Source of the DNA: Flavobacteriales bacterium
GTDB taxonomy: Bacteria > Bacteroidota > Bacteroidia > NS11-12g > UBA9320
Reading direction: 5' to 3'
NCBI GenBank assembly: GCA_020635455.1
Contig: JACJZT010000004.1
Location: 306,353 to 370,352, forward strand
DNA: 64,000 bases
The notes under the pieces were generated by a model. It was not told the DNA's origin. It searched no databases and saw nothing but the letters and a program-made list of their open reading frames with translations. Shown here piece by piece: positions 16,544-24,904 of this stretch; position 1 is the first letter of the stretch, and each line of letters opens with the position of its first letter. Both the position numbers and the translations under genes were made by a program.

Positions 16544-17492
16544 GATACCTGGTTTTGTTATGTTCTGCGCACTGTTTAGTACCTGTGTAAAGGAACTTAT
16601 ACCTGACAAAAACGGGTACAAGCCCGAAATAGTGGTCTGGACAATTCTTGATCCCGACAGTACCATTACGGTAATAACCACCGGAAACAGGGGGATCAAT
16701 CCTGAAGACAAAGTCAACATTCCTTCAATCGATTTCTTTTTGTATGAAGACAGTCTTAAAGTTGAAACCCTCTTTTCACAAAAAATATCGAGTACCGAAC
16801 AAATTCATACCTTCAGTCATAAAGCACAATCCGGTAAAAAATATACTTTAAAAATATTCAACCAAGAATTTGATCTTTCAGCTACTACAAGGATACCCGA
16901 AAGAATGAAGATTCCCCTAAATTTGAGTTTAACAAAAGGTGAAAATGCCCGCCTCTCCTATTCATTGCTTGACGATCCTGTGCAATCGGATGCTTATCAG
17001 TTTGATATTAAAATGGTGAATTCAGGAATCTTAAGAGACAGTTTACAACAAACCATTCTCGATTCGGAATATGTTTATATTGAAAATTTTCTAAATTTTG
17101 ACGAACCTTCCCTTAACTATAATCTATTGGGTTTAAACATCATAAACACAGGTAATTATACCTACCCGGTATCCGATCTGCTTTTTAATGGCAAAAGCAA
17201 AGAGTTCCTATTTACCATTTCCAACCCGGTATCCAAATTCATTAAAGTTCCCAGACAACTTGCCGACCCGCCTATGAACGATCTGCTCGAATGCAAGAAA
17301 AGGTTTGCCATTGTGCGAAGCAGGAATATTTCACCGGACTATTACAAGTTTATTTCGTCTGAAAATCAGAATAATGGAATTTTCGGGACCCCTTATTTTA
17401 ATCCAACCAATTTGTACAGCAACGTTAGTGGTGGTTTGGGGCTGATGGCAGCCGTTTCGGAAAGAACAGATACAATCTGGGTTTTTAAATAG
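16527..17492 (+). CDS. DUF4249 family lipoprotein, partner of the TonB receptor
   Basis: The 321-residue protein has a lipoprotein signal peptide with the lipobox Cys near 20 (FSTC). The start of the mature protein (ELIPDKNGYKPEIVVWTIL) and the following beta-rich domain match the DUF4249 family, which in Bacteroidota is almost always encoded directly after a TonB receptor of the kind found here. The 17-base overlap with the receptor gene supports coupled expression. It is likely an outer membrane lipoprotein that assists ligand capture, by analogy with SusD; no direct evidence for this role exists in the sequence. Confidence 0.88.
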   Translation: MRSAFRIPGFVMFCALFSTCVKELIPDKNGYKPEIVVWTILDPDSTITVITTGNRGINPEDKVNIPSIDFFLYEDSLKVETLFSQKISSTEQIHTFSHKAQSGKKYTLKIFNQEFDLSATTRIPERMKIPLNLSLTKGENARLSYSLLDDPVQSDAYQFDIKMVNSGILRDSLQQTILDSEYVYIENFLNFDEPSLNYNLLGLNIINTGNYTYPVSDLLFNGKSKEFLFTISNPVSKFIKVPRQLADPPMNDLLECKKRFAIVRSRNISPDYYKFISSENQNNGIFGTPYFNPTNLYSNVSGGLGLMAAVSERTDTIWVFK

Positions 17493-17556
17493 AAGTGGTT
17501 TTAATTAACAAGTCCCGTTGTAACATGATTAAATAATTTTTATCACCTGTTTCCAC

Positions 17557-17603
17557 AACTTAAATGATAAAAATCATACAGAGTTTCAAGGATAGGGAAG
17601 TTG
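17557..17603. terminator. Possible terminator hairpin between DUF4249 and stress-protein genes
   Basis: A 9-bp inverted repeat, TTTTTATCA at 17557-17565 and TGATAAAAA at 17595-17603, spans the gap between two same-strand genes. The loop is long (29 bases), so this is a weak call. Confidence 0.2.
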
Positions 17604-17634
17604 AAAATAGTAGATTTGTGTAGGTATTTAAGCT

Positions 17635-18516
17635 ATGAAAAACATTGAAATCAAAAACATCCTAATCCCTTACGATTTTTCTGAAACCTCAAAACCCGCT
17701 TTAAAAGAAGCCGTTCGATTCTCAAAAAAATTCGATGCGGTATTGCACATCCTTCATGTAGTGGAAGATCGCAACTATATCATTCCATTGGCTTATGAAG
17801 TAGAAGGTATAAAAATGCCTGATTTTGAACTGGAAGAAAAGCTCAGGTCACGACTTGAGAAAACTGCTTCGGAACATACGGATGTTAAGATCAAAACTTC
17901 TGTAGTATCCGGTATAATGACCACCGAAGTTGAATCTTATGTGAGTGAAAACGACATTGATCTCATCGTTATGGGAACTCACGGGGCATCCGGATATAAG
18001 GAATTGTTTATTGGCAGTAATGCCCAACGCGTGGTTACACTTTCCGAAATTCCGGTACTTACGCTCAAAGACAAGGGCAGTGATGGTTACAAGAATATCC
18101 TGGTGCCGATAGACAACTCGTTGCACAGCCGTCAAAAAGTAAATATGGCTTTGGTACTGGCCGATAAATTTCAATCTAAGATACATATTATCGGTTTACC
18201 GGATTCTAAGGATGAACTTGAAATGAAGAAATTTAACATCAAGTTGCATTCGGTTGAGAACCTTATTAAAGAGCATCATTTAAACCATAGTGTAAAAATT
18301 GTTAATGGCGACAGTTTGGCCAAGGCCGCTCAGAAATATGCCTCTGAAAACAATTGTGATCTTGTGGTCATCAACACCGGACATGAGTCTAAAATAACGG
18401 GTATTTTTCTGGGTGCCTTTGCTCAACAAATCGTGAACCACTCCGATATACCCGTATTAAGTATCAGGCATTTGGAGGATGATGTGGTTTCCGAAACTGC
18501 AGGATACGGTATTTAG
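17635..18516 (+). CDS. Tandem-domain universal stress protein
   Basis: The 293-residue protein has two UspA domains (about 1-148 and 155-285). Domain 1 opens with KNILIPYDFS and contains the ATP-binding pattern G-2x-G-9x-G-S in GTHGASGYKELFIGS. Domain 2 (NILVPIDNS) has lost the first glycines of that motif (INTGHESKITGIFLGA), so only the first domain looks able to bind ATP. A TAGATTTG -7 box at 17611-17618 lies 16 bases before the ATG. The gene is monocistronic and convergent with the regulator gene at 18529. Confidence 0.93.
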   Translation: MKNIEIKNILIPYDFSETSKPALKEAVRFSKKFDAVLHILHVVEDRNYIIPLAYEVEGIKMPDFELEEKLRSRLEKTASEHTDVKIKTSVVSGIMTTEVESYVSENDIDLIVMGTHGASGYKELFIGSNAQRVVTLSEIPVLTLKDKGSDGYKNILVPIDNSLHSRQKVNMALVLADKFQSKIHIIGLPDSKDELEMKKFNIKLHSVENLIKEHHLNHSVKIVNGDSLAKAAQKYASENNCDLVVINTGHESKITGIFLGAFAQQIVNHSDIPVLSIRHLEDDVVSETAGYGI

Positions 18517-18528
18517 GTTTCGATCACA

Positions 18529-19275
18529 CTAATCGAAATACTTCATCAGTTCCTGCTTTTTCTGAGCAGAGACCTCGATTTCAGAATTATCGCTTAGCAC
18601 AACAGAGCCGCCTCTTCCTTTATTGTATTTCTTTATGCTGTCGAGCCGCACAATATGACTGCGGTGAACACGCATAAAACCTTGCCCCTGCAACATGTCC
18701 TCAAAAAATTTAAGCACTTTGCTAACCACCTTCTTTTTTCCATCTACCAGGTAAATCTCGGTATAGTTGCTGCTTCCGTGTAACCTTAAAATGTCTTTGA
18801 GATAAACGACCTCGAAACCGCTTAGAGTTGGTAATACCAGTTTCTTGTTTTCCGGAAACTGAATATTATCGTAGATCACTTTCGAGCGCAAACTCGATTC
18901 TTTTTGATCGAAATTGGACCGGACCTTGTTAACGGCTTTGATCAGTTCACCAATATCGATCGGCTTGAGGATGTAATAGGCTGCGCTAAAATTAAAGGCC
19001 TTTATTGCATAGTCGTTGAAGGCGGTAATAAAAATGGTTTCAAATTCAAGATCCGCACATTGTTCCAAAACATCAAAGGCATTTCCGAATGGCATTTCTA
19101 CATCCAGAAATACCAGATCAGGCTTAAGTGTTTTAATGGTTTGTATAGCTCCCGGTACATCCTTTGCCTGACCGATCAATTCCACTCCTTCACAATATTT
19201 CAGTACATAATTCTCCAAAGTTTCTCTGGCAGCTTTTTCATCGTCAACAAGAATGGCTTTCAGGTTTTTCATCAT
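18529..19275 (-). CDS. LytTR-family response regulator
   Basis: The 248-residue protein has a CheY-like receiver (residues 1-125) with the acidic pocket D11/D12, the phospho-acceptor D58 in FLDVEMP and K104-region LKPI. A LytTR DNA-binding domain follows at about 145-248 (LPTLSGFEVVYLKDILRLHG, MRVHRSHIV). It starts 10 bases after the histidine kinase gene, so the two form a two-component system. LytTR domains usually bind direct repeats in promoters; its targets here are unknown, though the ARPP-1 operon is divergent from the pair. Confidence 0.95.
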   Translation of the reverse strand: MMKNLKAILVDDEKAARETLENYVLKYCEGVELIGQAKDVPGAIQTIKTLKPDLVFLDVEMPFGNAFDVLEQCADLEFETIFITAFNDYAIKAFNFSAAYYILKPIDIGELIKAVNKVRSNFDQKESSLRSKVIYDNIQFPENKKLVLPTLSGFEVVYLKDILRLHGSSNYTEIYLVDGKKKVVSKVLKFFEDMLQGQGFMRVHRSHIVRLDSIKKYNKGRGGSVVLSDNSEIEVSAQKKQELMKYFD

Positions 19276-19285
19276 TTTCAGGTAT

Positions 19286-21214
19286 TTAAACAGGTATTTC
19301 GCTTAATCGGTAAGGCAGAGATATCTTTACAAGAGTTCCTGCAGCATCCTCTCCATCCCAAAGATCTTCGATCTCGATTCCCAGAGTTGTTTTGTGTAAT
19401 TTATTCAGGATCTCGATTCTCTCCTTCGTATTTTTTATTCCGGTACTTTGATACGATTTCTGGTTAACTGTTTTAAGTTCGGATGATCTTTTTCGTCCTA
19501 TTCCATTGTCGCGAATGGTGCAGAATAATTTCTGGTCCTTTATAAAAAAATTAACTTCCAGCATGCCTTTCTCCTCACGGTATCTTAATCCATGCCATAT
19601 TGCATTCTCGATGTAAGGCTGAATGAGCATGGGCGGAACCTGAAATGCCTCGGTCTCAATATCGGAGGAGACCGTAAGCCGATACTCAAATTTATCACCA
19701 AATCTGAAATGTTCGAGTTCGAGATAAATTCGTAAGGTTTCAATTTCGGTGGTGAAGGTAACAAAATCCTGATCGCTGTTTTTTAGCACCGATCGCATGA
19801 GTTTGCTGAAATCAGACAAATATTTGTTGGCAGACCTTTCATCATTTTTTGCAATAAAATTATTCACGCTGTTCAGAGAATTAAAGATAAAATGGGGGTT
19901 CATCTGTGTTCTCAGGGACTGAAGTTTTACCAGCATATTCGCTTTTTGTTTGTGTTTTATGTTTCGGTAAAGTGCCCAGGTTAGTATAGAAAAAATGAGT
20001 AAAACCGTGATGAGCCCAAACGTGATCTTCTTCTGCCTTTTAAGGCTGGCTTCTTTCTCCTTCTGGCTGTTCATCAATCCTTTTATGGTCGCTTCCTGCT
20101 TAAGGAACTCTTTATTTAAGGCAAGGTTCTTTTCTTCATTTCCCAAATTGAGTTCCCTGAAAGAATCAGACAATTGAACATATCTTTTATACACCGCCAG
20201 TGCTTTATCGTATTCGCCAAGGTTTTCGTATGCTTTTGCAAGTTCCTTAACGGATTTTTGTTCCTCTTTCGGCTTTTGAATTTCCCTTGAATATTTAACA
20301 CTTTTATATAAATATGGGATAGCTTCCCGGTTTTGGTTGGCTTCGATAAATGATGTGCCAATAGTGTAATTGGTTGTTTGCACTAAACTCACATCTTTGC
20401 TGTAGAGGCCTTCAAGTAGTAATTTATTCTGTATCGCTATATTTTCCTTTACATTGCCTCTTTTCAAATTTATTTCAGATAATTTGAGCAGCGCTTCATT
20501 CCTTTCCGAATTAAAACTTGGTGATCCCGCAGTATTATTGGTATTGAATTCGAGCAGTCTTGAGTAACTTTCATAAGCACTGGTGGTATCCTTTTCGGCA
20601 ACATATAAGTCTCCAAGCTCAAGGTAGATTTCAATTTTATCTCCTTCTTTAATGGTGCTATCCCTGGTAAGCCTTTCAAGATCCTTGATGGCTTCTTTTT
20701 TATAACCCGACTTCGACTTTAGTCTCGCTTTATTGTATTTACTTTTTGTTTCGGCATTCTTGTCTGAATACCCCCTTTTGTCGGCTTCATTCGAGATCAC
20801 AAGGGCCTCGTTGAATTTTTTTTCCTTTTCCAGAGATGCGGTGAGGTATTTCTCGACGTAGGTCAGGCCTTTTTTCTCGTCTATCTTTTTAAATCCGTCT
20901 CTGGCAGATTTAAAATAAGAGCTGGCTCTTGAATAATTTCCAATATTGAAATAAAGGGTCCCGAGAGTGGAATACGCATAATACTCTCCTCTTTTGTCCC
21001 CTTCATTTAAACTCTTCTTCAAGGCTTCGAGAGCAATCTTCATACTTTGCTCTGCATTTTTCCCTGCCATTTTATTTGCCGTATTGAGCATTTGTATGGT
21101 GGTTTGAGAAGTGTTTTTCTTTATCACTTCATTTTCCACATCACTTTTGATCTGACCAATTAAGAAATTGGAAAACAGAACAAAAATTAATAAAGTAAAT
21201 GCTCTCAAAGTCAA
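19286..21214 (-). CDS. TPR-containing LytS-type sensor histidine kinase
   Basis: From the preferred TTG start at 21214 the protein has 642 residues: signal peptide (1-21, LIGQ), about seven TPR repeats (40-350, for example YSTLGTLYFNIGNYSRASSY), a coiled coil, one membrane helix (KITFGLITVLLIFSILTWAL, near 400), then the His_kinase domain with H441 in MNPHFIFNSLN and a HATPase domain (LIQPYIENAIWHGL, DNGIGR). Longer in-frame starts exist at 21241 and 21292, but a TATATTTG -7 box at 21226-21233 lies downstream of them and the TTG start gives a clean signal peptide. It pairs with the LytTR regulator. Confidence 0.93.
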   Translation of the reverse strand: MTLRAFTLLIFVLFSNFLIGQIKSDVENEVIKKNTSQTTIQMLNTANKMAGKNAEQSMKIALEALKKSLNEGDKRGEYYAYSTLGTLYFNIGNYSRASSYFKSARDGFKKIDEKKGLTYVEKYLTASLEKEKKFNEALVISNEADKRGYSDKNAETKSKYNKARLKSKSGYKKEAIKDLERLTRDSTIKEGDKIEIYLELGDLYVAEKDTTSAYESYSRLLEFNTNNTAGSPSFNSERNEALLKLSEINLKRGNVKENIAIQNKLLLEGLYSKDVSLVQTTNYTIGTSFIEANQNREAIPYLYKSVKYSREIQKPKEEQKSVKELAKAYENLGEYDKALAVYKRYVQLSDSFRELNLGNEEKNLALNKEFLKQEATIKGLMNSQKEKEASLKRQKKITFGLITVLLIFSILTWALYRNIKHKQKANMLVKLQSLRTQMNPHFIFNSLNSVNNFIAKNDERSANKYLSDFSKLMRSVLKNSDQDFVTFTTEIETLRIYLELEHFRFGDKFEYRLTVSSDIETEAFQVPPMLIQPYIENAIWHGLRYREEKGMLEVNFFIKDQKLFCTIRDNGIGRKRSSELKTVNQKSYQSTGIKNTKERIEILNKLHKTTLGIEIEDLWDGEDAAGTLVKISLPYRLSEIPV

Positions 21215-21398
21215 TTGTTCAAATACAAATATACAATGCATTTTAAGGATGAAAAGGTAAATTGAGTAAGGTATTTCACGCAAAACACACATTCACGCGC
21301 TCTGAACGTTCACTCACTCAGAGGTATGGTCTGTACACTCATTTTAGCCAAATGAAATTTATAGAATACCCAACTTTGAATGACAAAACAAACGAATT

Positions 21399-22397
21399 AT
21401 GAAACGAATTATCTTTATTTCTTGCCTGATCCTGAGTCAAATGATCCACGCTCAGGTAAATTTCAGAAACATCAGCATCCTCGACGCTTCCTTTATGAAT
21501 TTTAATAATGCAGCAGTTTCGCTTAATGAAAACGAGGCATTTAAAAACATGGAATCCAAATTCACCTTTGGTAACCTGAGATTATACATGCTTAAGGCCA
21601 ATCAGGTGTATCTCAACCCAAACCGAAACATCGGAAACTACCTTAGTTTGCAGGAAGCCTTAAAGGATAAAAAAATTCTAATTACAGAAGTTGAAGGCGG
21701 ACAAGTAAATAATCTCCATTTCGAAAACATTTCAAAAGACACCATTATGATCCTCGCCGGAGAAGTGGTAACCGGCGGAAAGCAAGACAGGGTTATTGGG
21801 CAGGATGTTCTATTGCCTCCTAAAAGTGGCAAGGTGTTAGTTTCTGTATTTTGTGTTGAACATGGACGCTGGTCACCCAAAACCACAGGCAATCAATTTA
21901 CCGGTTATTATGGAGTATCCACCAACAGTGTTCGTTCGAAAGCGGTGGTTGATAAAAACCAGCATGCGGTTTGGGATAATGTGGCAAAGGTTAACGCTCA
22001 AAATAAAACCGAATCGTCTACAGGAACTTATACAAAACTTCACACTTCAGATGTATTAAGCAAAGAACTCCCAAAGTATGTAAAGCATTTTGAAGACCTG
22101 GTCAATTCTGACTCCACTTATATTGGATTTGTTGCCGTAAGCGGAGACTCCATTATAGCCTGTGACCTTTTTGCCAACAACCAACTTTTCAAGAAACAGG
22201 CTCCAAATCTTATCAAATCTTCTGCCATTGAAGCGATCACCAATGGTTCGGTCGTAACCATTGCTGCCTCTTCGGTACTCTCATTTTTAAGCAAATTCAT
22301 GATGAACGAAGAACGACAAGAAGATGAAGTTAAGAGTAGTGGCACAATGCTTAAAAACAACAATAAAAAATTACACATTAACTATTATAAAAAGTAA
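21399..22397 (+). CDS. ARPP-1 domain secreted protein
   Basis: This 332-residue protein has a signal peptide (1-19, IHAQ) and a domain with the motifs TEVEGGQVNNLHFENIS, ILAGEVVTGGKQDRVIGQDV and FCVEHGRW, which I recognise as the ARPP-1 family (named from association with ARG and rhodanese-phosphatase proteins). Residues in those motifs are conserved in the family, but no catalytic role has been demonstrated as far as I know. It is the first gene of an operon, five bases before the VWA gene, and is divergent from the TPR histidine kinase. Confidence 0.8.
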   Translation: MKRIIFISCLILSQMIHAQVNFRNISILDASFMNFNNAAVSLNENEAFKNMESKFTFGNLRLYMLKANQVYLNPNRNIGNYLSLQEALKDKKILITEVEGGQVNNLHFENISKDTIMILAGEVVTGGKQDRVIGQDVLLPPKSGKVLVSVFCVEHGRWSPKTTGNQFTGYYGVSTNSVRSKAVVDKNQHAVWDNVAKVNAQNKTESSTGTYTKLHTSDVLSKELPKYVKHFEDLVNSDSTYIGFVAVSGDSIIACDLFANNQLFKKQAPNLIKSSAIEAITNGSVVTIAASSVLSFLSKFMMNEERQEDEVKSSGTMLKNNNKKLHINYYKK

Positions 22398-22402
22398 AGA
22401 TC

Positions 22403-23578
22403 ATGCGAAAATTAATAACAACTTTCATAGTTATTCTTACCCTATTCACTTTCTCTACTAATGGACAGGATCAAATTAATGTGAACAGATCCGAAACTGA
22501 ATTGAATTCTTCCAAAAAAATTCAGCTCGTATTTTGTCTGGATGCCACCGGCAGTATGGGTGGCCTGATCGATGCTGCAAAACAAAAAATATGGAGCATA
22601 GCAAGTACGCTGTTACAGGCAAAACCTGAACCCGATCTGGAAATAGGAATGATCTTTTACCGCGATCGTGGCGATGAATTTGTTACACGCAGGATCCTTT
22701 TTACCAAAAACCTTGATTCGCTTTACGATGGCCTTATGGAGATAAGGGCAACCGGAGGGGGCGATTCACCGGAAAGCGTAAACCAGGCTTTACACGAGGC
22801 TGTAAATCTTTATCAATGGTCAGCCGACACCTCGGTTTACAAAGCCATTTTTTTAGTTGGTGATTGCCCGCCACATATGGATTATAAAAACGACGTTAAA
22901 TACCCGGTTACCTGCAGGCTTGCCATTCAATCCGACATTGTGATCAATACCCTTCAAATGGGTAATTGCCAAGGGGCTAAACCTATATGGACCGAGATCG
23001 CGAGTTTTACCGGGGGAGATTATATTTCGGTAGACAACAGAGCAAACGGATATGTTCTCAGCACCCCCTGCGATAAAGAGATCGCACGATTGCAAAACAT
23101 CATTGATAATACCGTGATCTATTATGGCAATTCCACCCTACGGATCGAAAAGGAAAAAGAAATAGTCCGCGCCAACAAGATCTATTCGAAAGCAAAGTCC
23201 AGTGAGGTTGCGAGCAGAGCTGAGTATAAAAAGACCAAAGGCATTGCACACGACAAATATTACAGGCACGATCTGGTAAAAGATGTATCAGACGGCAAGG
23301 TAAAAATTGATACCATCCGGGAAGAACATCTGCCGGATCTGCTTAAAGGAAAAACCCTTGAAGAAAAAAACACCCTGGTCTTGAAAATGAAGGAAAGCAG
23401 AGATTCTGCTCAACAAAGTCTCGACAGTGTAATGGTGAAGCGAAATGAATTTATTAAAGAAAAAATGAAGAATGAGGAAGACGAAAGTAAGTCGAGTTTT
23501 TCAAACAAGGTATATGAGTCAATGAAAAAACAGAGCGCAAAAAAAGGTCTGATACTAAAAGAAAAAGTTAAAGAATAA
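22403..23578 (+). CDS. Exported von Willebrand factor A domain protein
   Basis: The 391-residue protein has a signal peptide (1-22, TNGQ) and a VWA domain at about 38-240. The metal-site motif is D47-A-T-G-S51 (family form DxSxS or DxTGS), followed by GMIFYRDRGDE and ATGGGDSPESV, which supply the other metal ligands. The C-terminal third (about 250-391) is a highly charged helical region rich in Lys and Glu, probably a coiled coil. It follows the ARPP-1 gene by five bases and precedes the dioxygenase-like gene by one base, so the three are co-transcribed. The partner bound is unknown. Confidence 0.88.
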   Translation: MRKLITTFIVILTLFTFSTNGQDQINVNRSETELNSSKKIQLVFCLDATGSMGGLIDAAKQKIWSIASTLLQAKPEPDLEIGMIFYRDRGDEFVTRRILFTKNLDSLYDGLMEIRATGGGDSPESVNQALHEAVNLYQWSADTSVYKAIFLVGDCPPHMDYKNDVKYPVTCRLAIQSDIVINTLQMGNCQGAKPIWTEIASFTGGDYISVDNRANGYVLSTPCDKEIARLQNIIDNTVIYYGNSTLRIEKEKEIVRANKIYSKAKSSEVASRAEYKKTKGIAHDKYYRHDLVKDVSDGKVKIDTIREEHLPDLLKGKTLEEKNTLVLKMKESRDSAQQSLDSVMVKRNEFIKEKMKNEEDESKSSFSNKVYESMKKQSAKKGLILKEKVKE

Positions 23579-23579
23579 G

Positions 23580-24179
23580 ATGGACAGAAAAAAATTTATA
23601 ACCGGAACGATCACTGCAGCCTTTTCTTTGAGTGCATTTGGAAAAATATTTGAAAACCGGGACGGCAGCTTTAAGGCAGACTGCAAAACCACTAACGACA
23701 TCCTGGGACCTTTTTATAAGTCAGGTTCCCCGGTTCGATCCGATCTTACCTTTGAAGGGCTTGAAGGTAATGTCATACAATTGGAGGGGCAAGTTTTTAA
23801 ATCGGATTGCATTACACCATTACATGAAGCTCTGGTTGAAATATGGCATTGCAACACCAAAGGTGAGTATGATAATAGTGAGAAGGGATTTAAGCACAGA
23901 GGCTCATTTTTAACCGGCAAAGACGGTAAATACACCTTTAAAACCATACTTCCGGGAAAATATTTGAACGGAGAAGTATACCGTCCTTCTCACATACATT
24001 ACCGTGTAACGGCAAAAAACACAAGTGAGCTGATCTCACAGATCTATTTCAAAGGTGACCCGCATATTGAAAAAGATCCCTGGGCATCCAATAAAAAAGC
24101 AATTCACAGGATCTTACCAATAATTCCTGCTCAAATCAACGGTAGGCTCACCGTTAAATTTGACATTTACATGGGATAA
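23580..24179 (+). CDS. Intradiol ring-cleavage dioxygenase-like protein
   Basis: The 199-residue protein fits the intradiol dioxygenase fold. The four iron ligands of the family can be placed: Y97 (KGEYDN), Y134, H138 and H140 (VYRPSHIHY). The upstream ALVEIWHCN and the downstream QIYFKGDPHIEKDPW are also family motifs. A hydrophobic N-terminus (RKKFITGTITAAFSLSAFG) suggests export, as in the protein-substrate or extracytoplasmic members, and the N-terminal aromatic-binding domain of catechol dioxygenases is absent. The substrate is unknown; no other aromatic degradation genes are nearby. Confidence 0.88.
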   Translation: MDRKKFITGTITAAFSLSAFGKIFENRDGSFKADCKTTNDILGPFYKSGSPVRSDLTFEGLEGNVIQLEGQVFKSDCITPLHEALVEIWHCNTKGEYDNSEKGFKHRGSFLTGKDGKYTFKTILPGKYLNGEVYRPSHIHYRVTAKNTSELISQIYFKGDPHIEKDPWASNKKAIHRILPIIPAQINGRLTVKFDIYMG

Positions 24180-24264
24180 GTACCAGAATATCCTTTAATT
24201 GTCTGATAAGTGGGAATTCCTCTAAAATATTCAGTATATTTTGGCACTGAATAAGATAGTAACT

Positions 24265-24807
24265 ATGAAAAAAATCGCATTAATCCTTCTTTCAATGGTT
24301 GTTGTAACCGGAATTGGTTACTCGGTAATGAAATATCAAACCAAAAAAAAGAGCCCGCCTGCTACCGCAACTTACGATAAGAATGGCCTGAAAATGGAGA
24401 TCAGATACAGCAGCCCCTTTAAAAAAGGAAGGTTACTCTTTGGCGAAGCTTCCGGGAAGGCGCTTCAACCATACGGTCAGTACTGGAGATTGGGAGCAAA
24501 CGAAGCAACGAGTTTTGAAACAAATCAGGACATTAAGATAGAAGGGAACTTACTTAAAGCCGGCAAATATCAACTGTATGCTTACCCGGGAAAAGAAAGC
24601 TGGGACCTTGTTCTTGGGTCGGATTGGGATCGATGGGGGTATAAAGAACCGGATAAAAAAAACGAAGTATTAAGGCTTAAGTTAAATCCAAATAACAATG
24701 CCAGCTTTTCAGAAAGTCTTGTTTTGACATTTGATGAAAATGCTCATTTAAAGATCAAGTGGGATCGGGTTGAGCTCAATGTAAGGATCGAACGAATTGA
24801 TCCTTAG
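24265..24807 (+). CDS. DUF2911 domain membrane-anchored protein
   Basis: The ATG at 24265 gives 180 residues; a TTG eight codons upstream is less likely because the signal anchor begins MKKIALILL. After one hydrophobic segment (3-20) comes a DUF2911 domain: VEIRYSSPFKKGR-like start, YGQYWRLGANEAT, then AGKYQLYAYPGKESW. The family is common in Bacteroidota and its role is unknown. It lies 85 bases after the dioxygenase gene and may share its transcript. Confidence 0.85.
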   Translation: MKKIALILLSMVVVTGIGYSVMKYQTKKKSPPATATYDKNGLKMEIRYSSPFKKGRLLFGEASGKALQPYGQYWRLGANEATSFETNQDIKIEGNLLKAGKYQLYAYPGKESWDLVLGSDWDRWGYKEPDKKNEVLRLKLNPNNNASFSESLVLTFDENAHLKIKWDRVELNVRIERIDP

Positions 24808-24904
24808 ATCCTCCGGGAAGGAACAGATCTTAAATCAGAAGGTTATAAATATATGCTGACCCAATTACCTGATCTCAAACCTTTGAAAAAATAATATCAT
24901 CAAA

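Noticed and set aside
23580..23640. Tat signal peptide on the dioxygenase-like protein
   Set aside because: The N-terminus has RKK but no twin arginine pair, so the Tat route is not supported.
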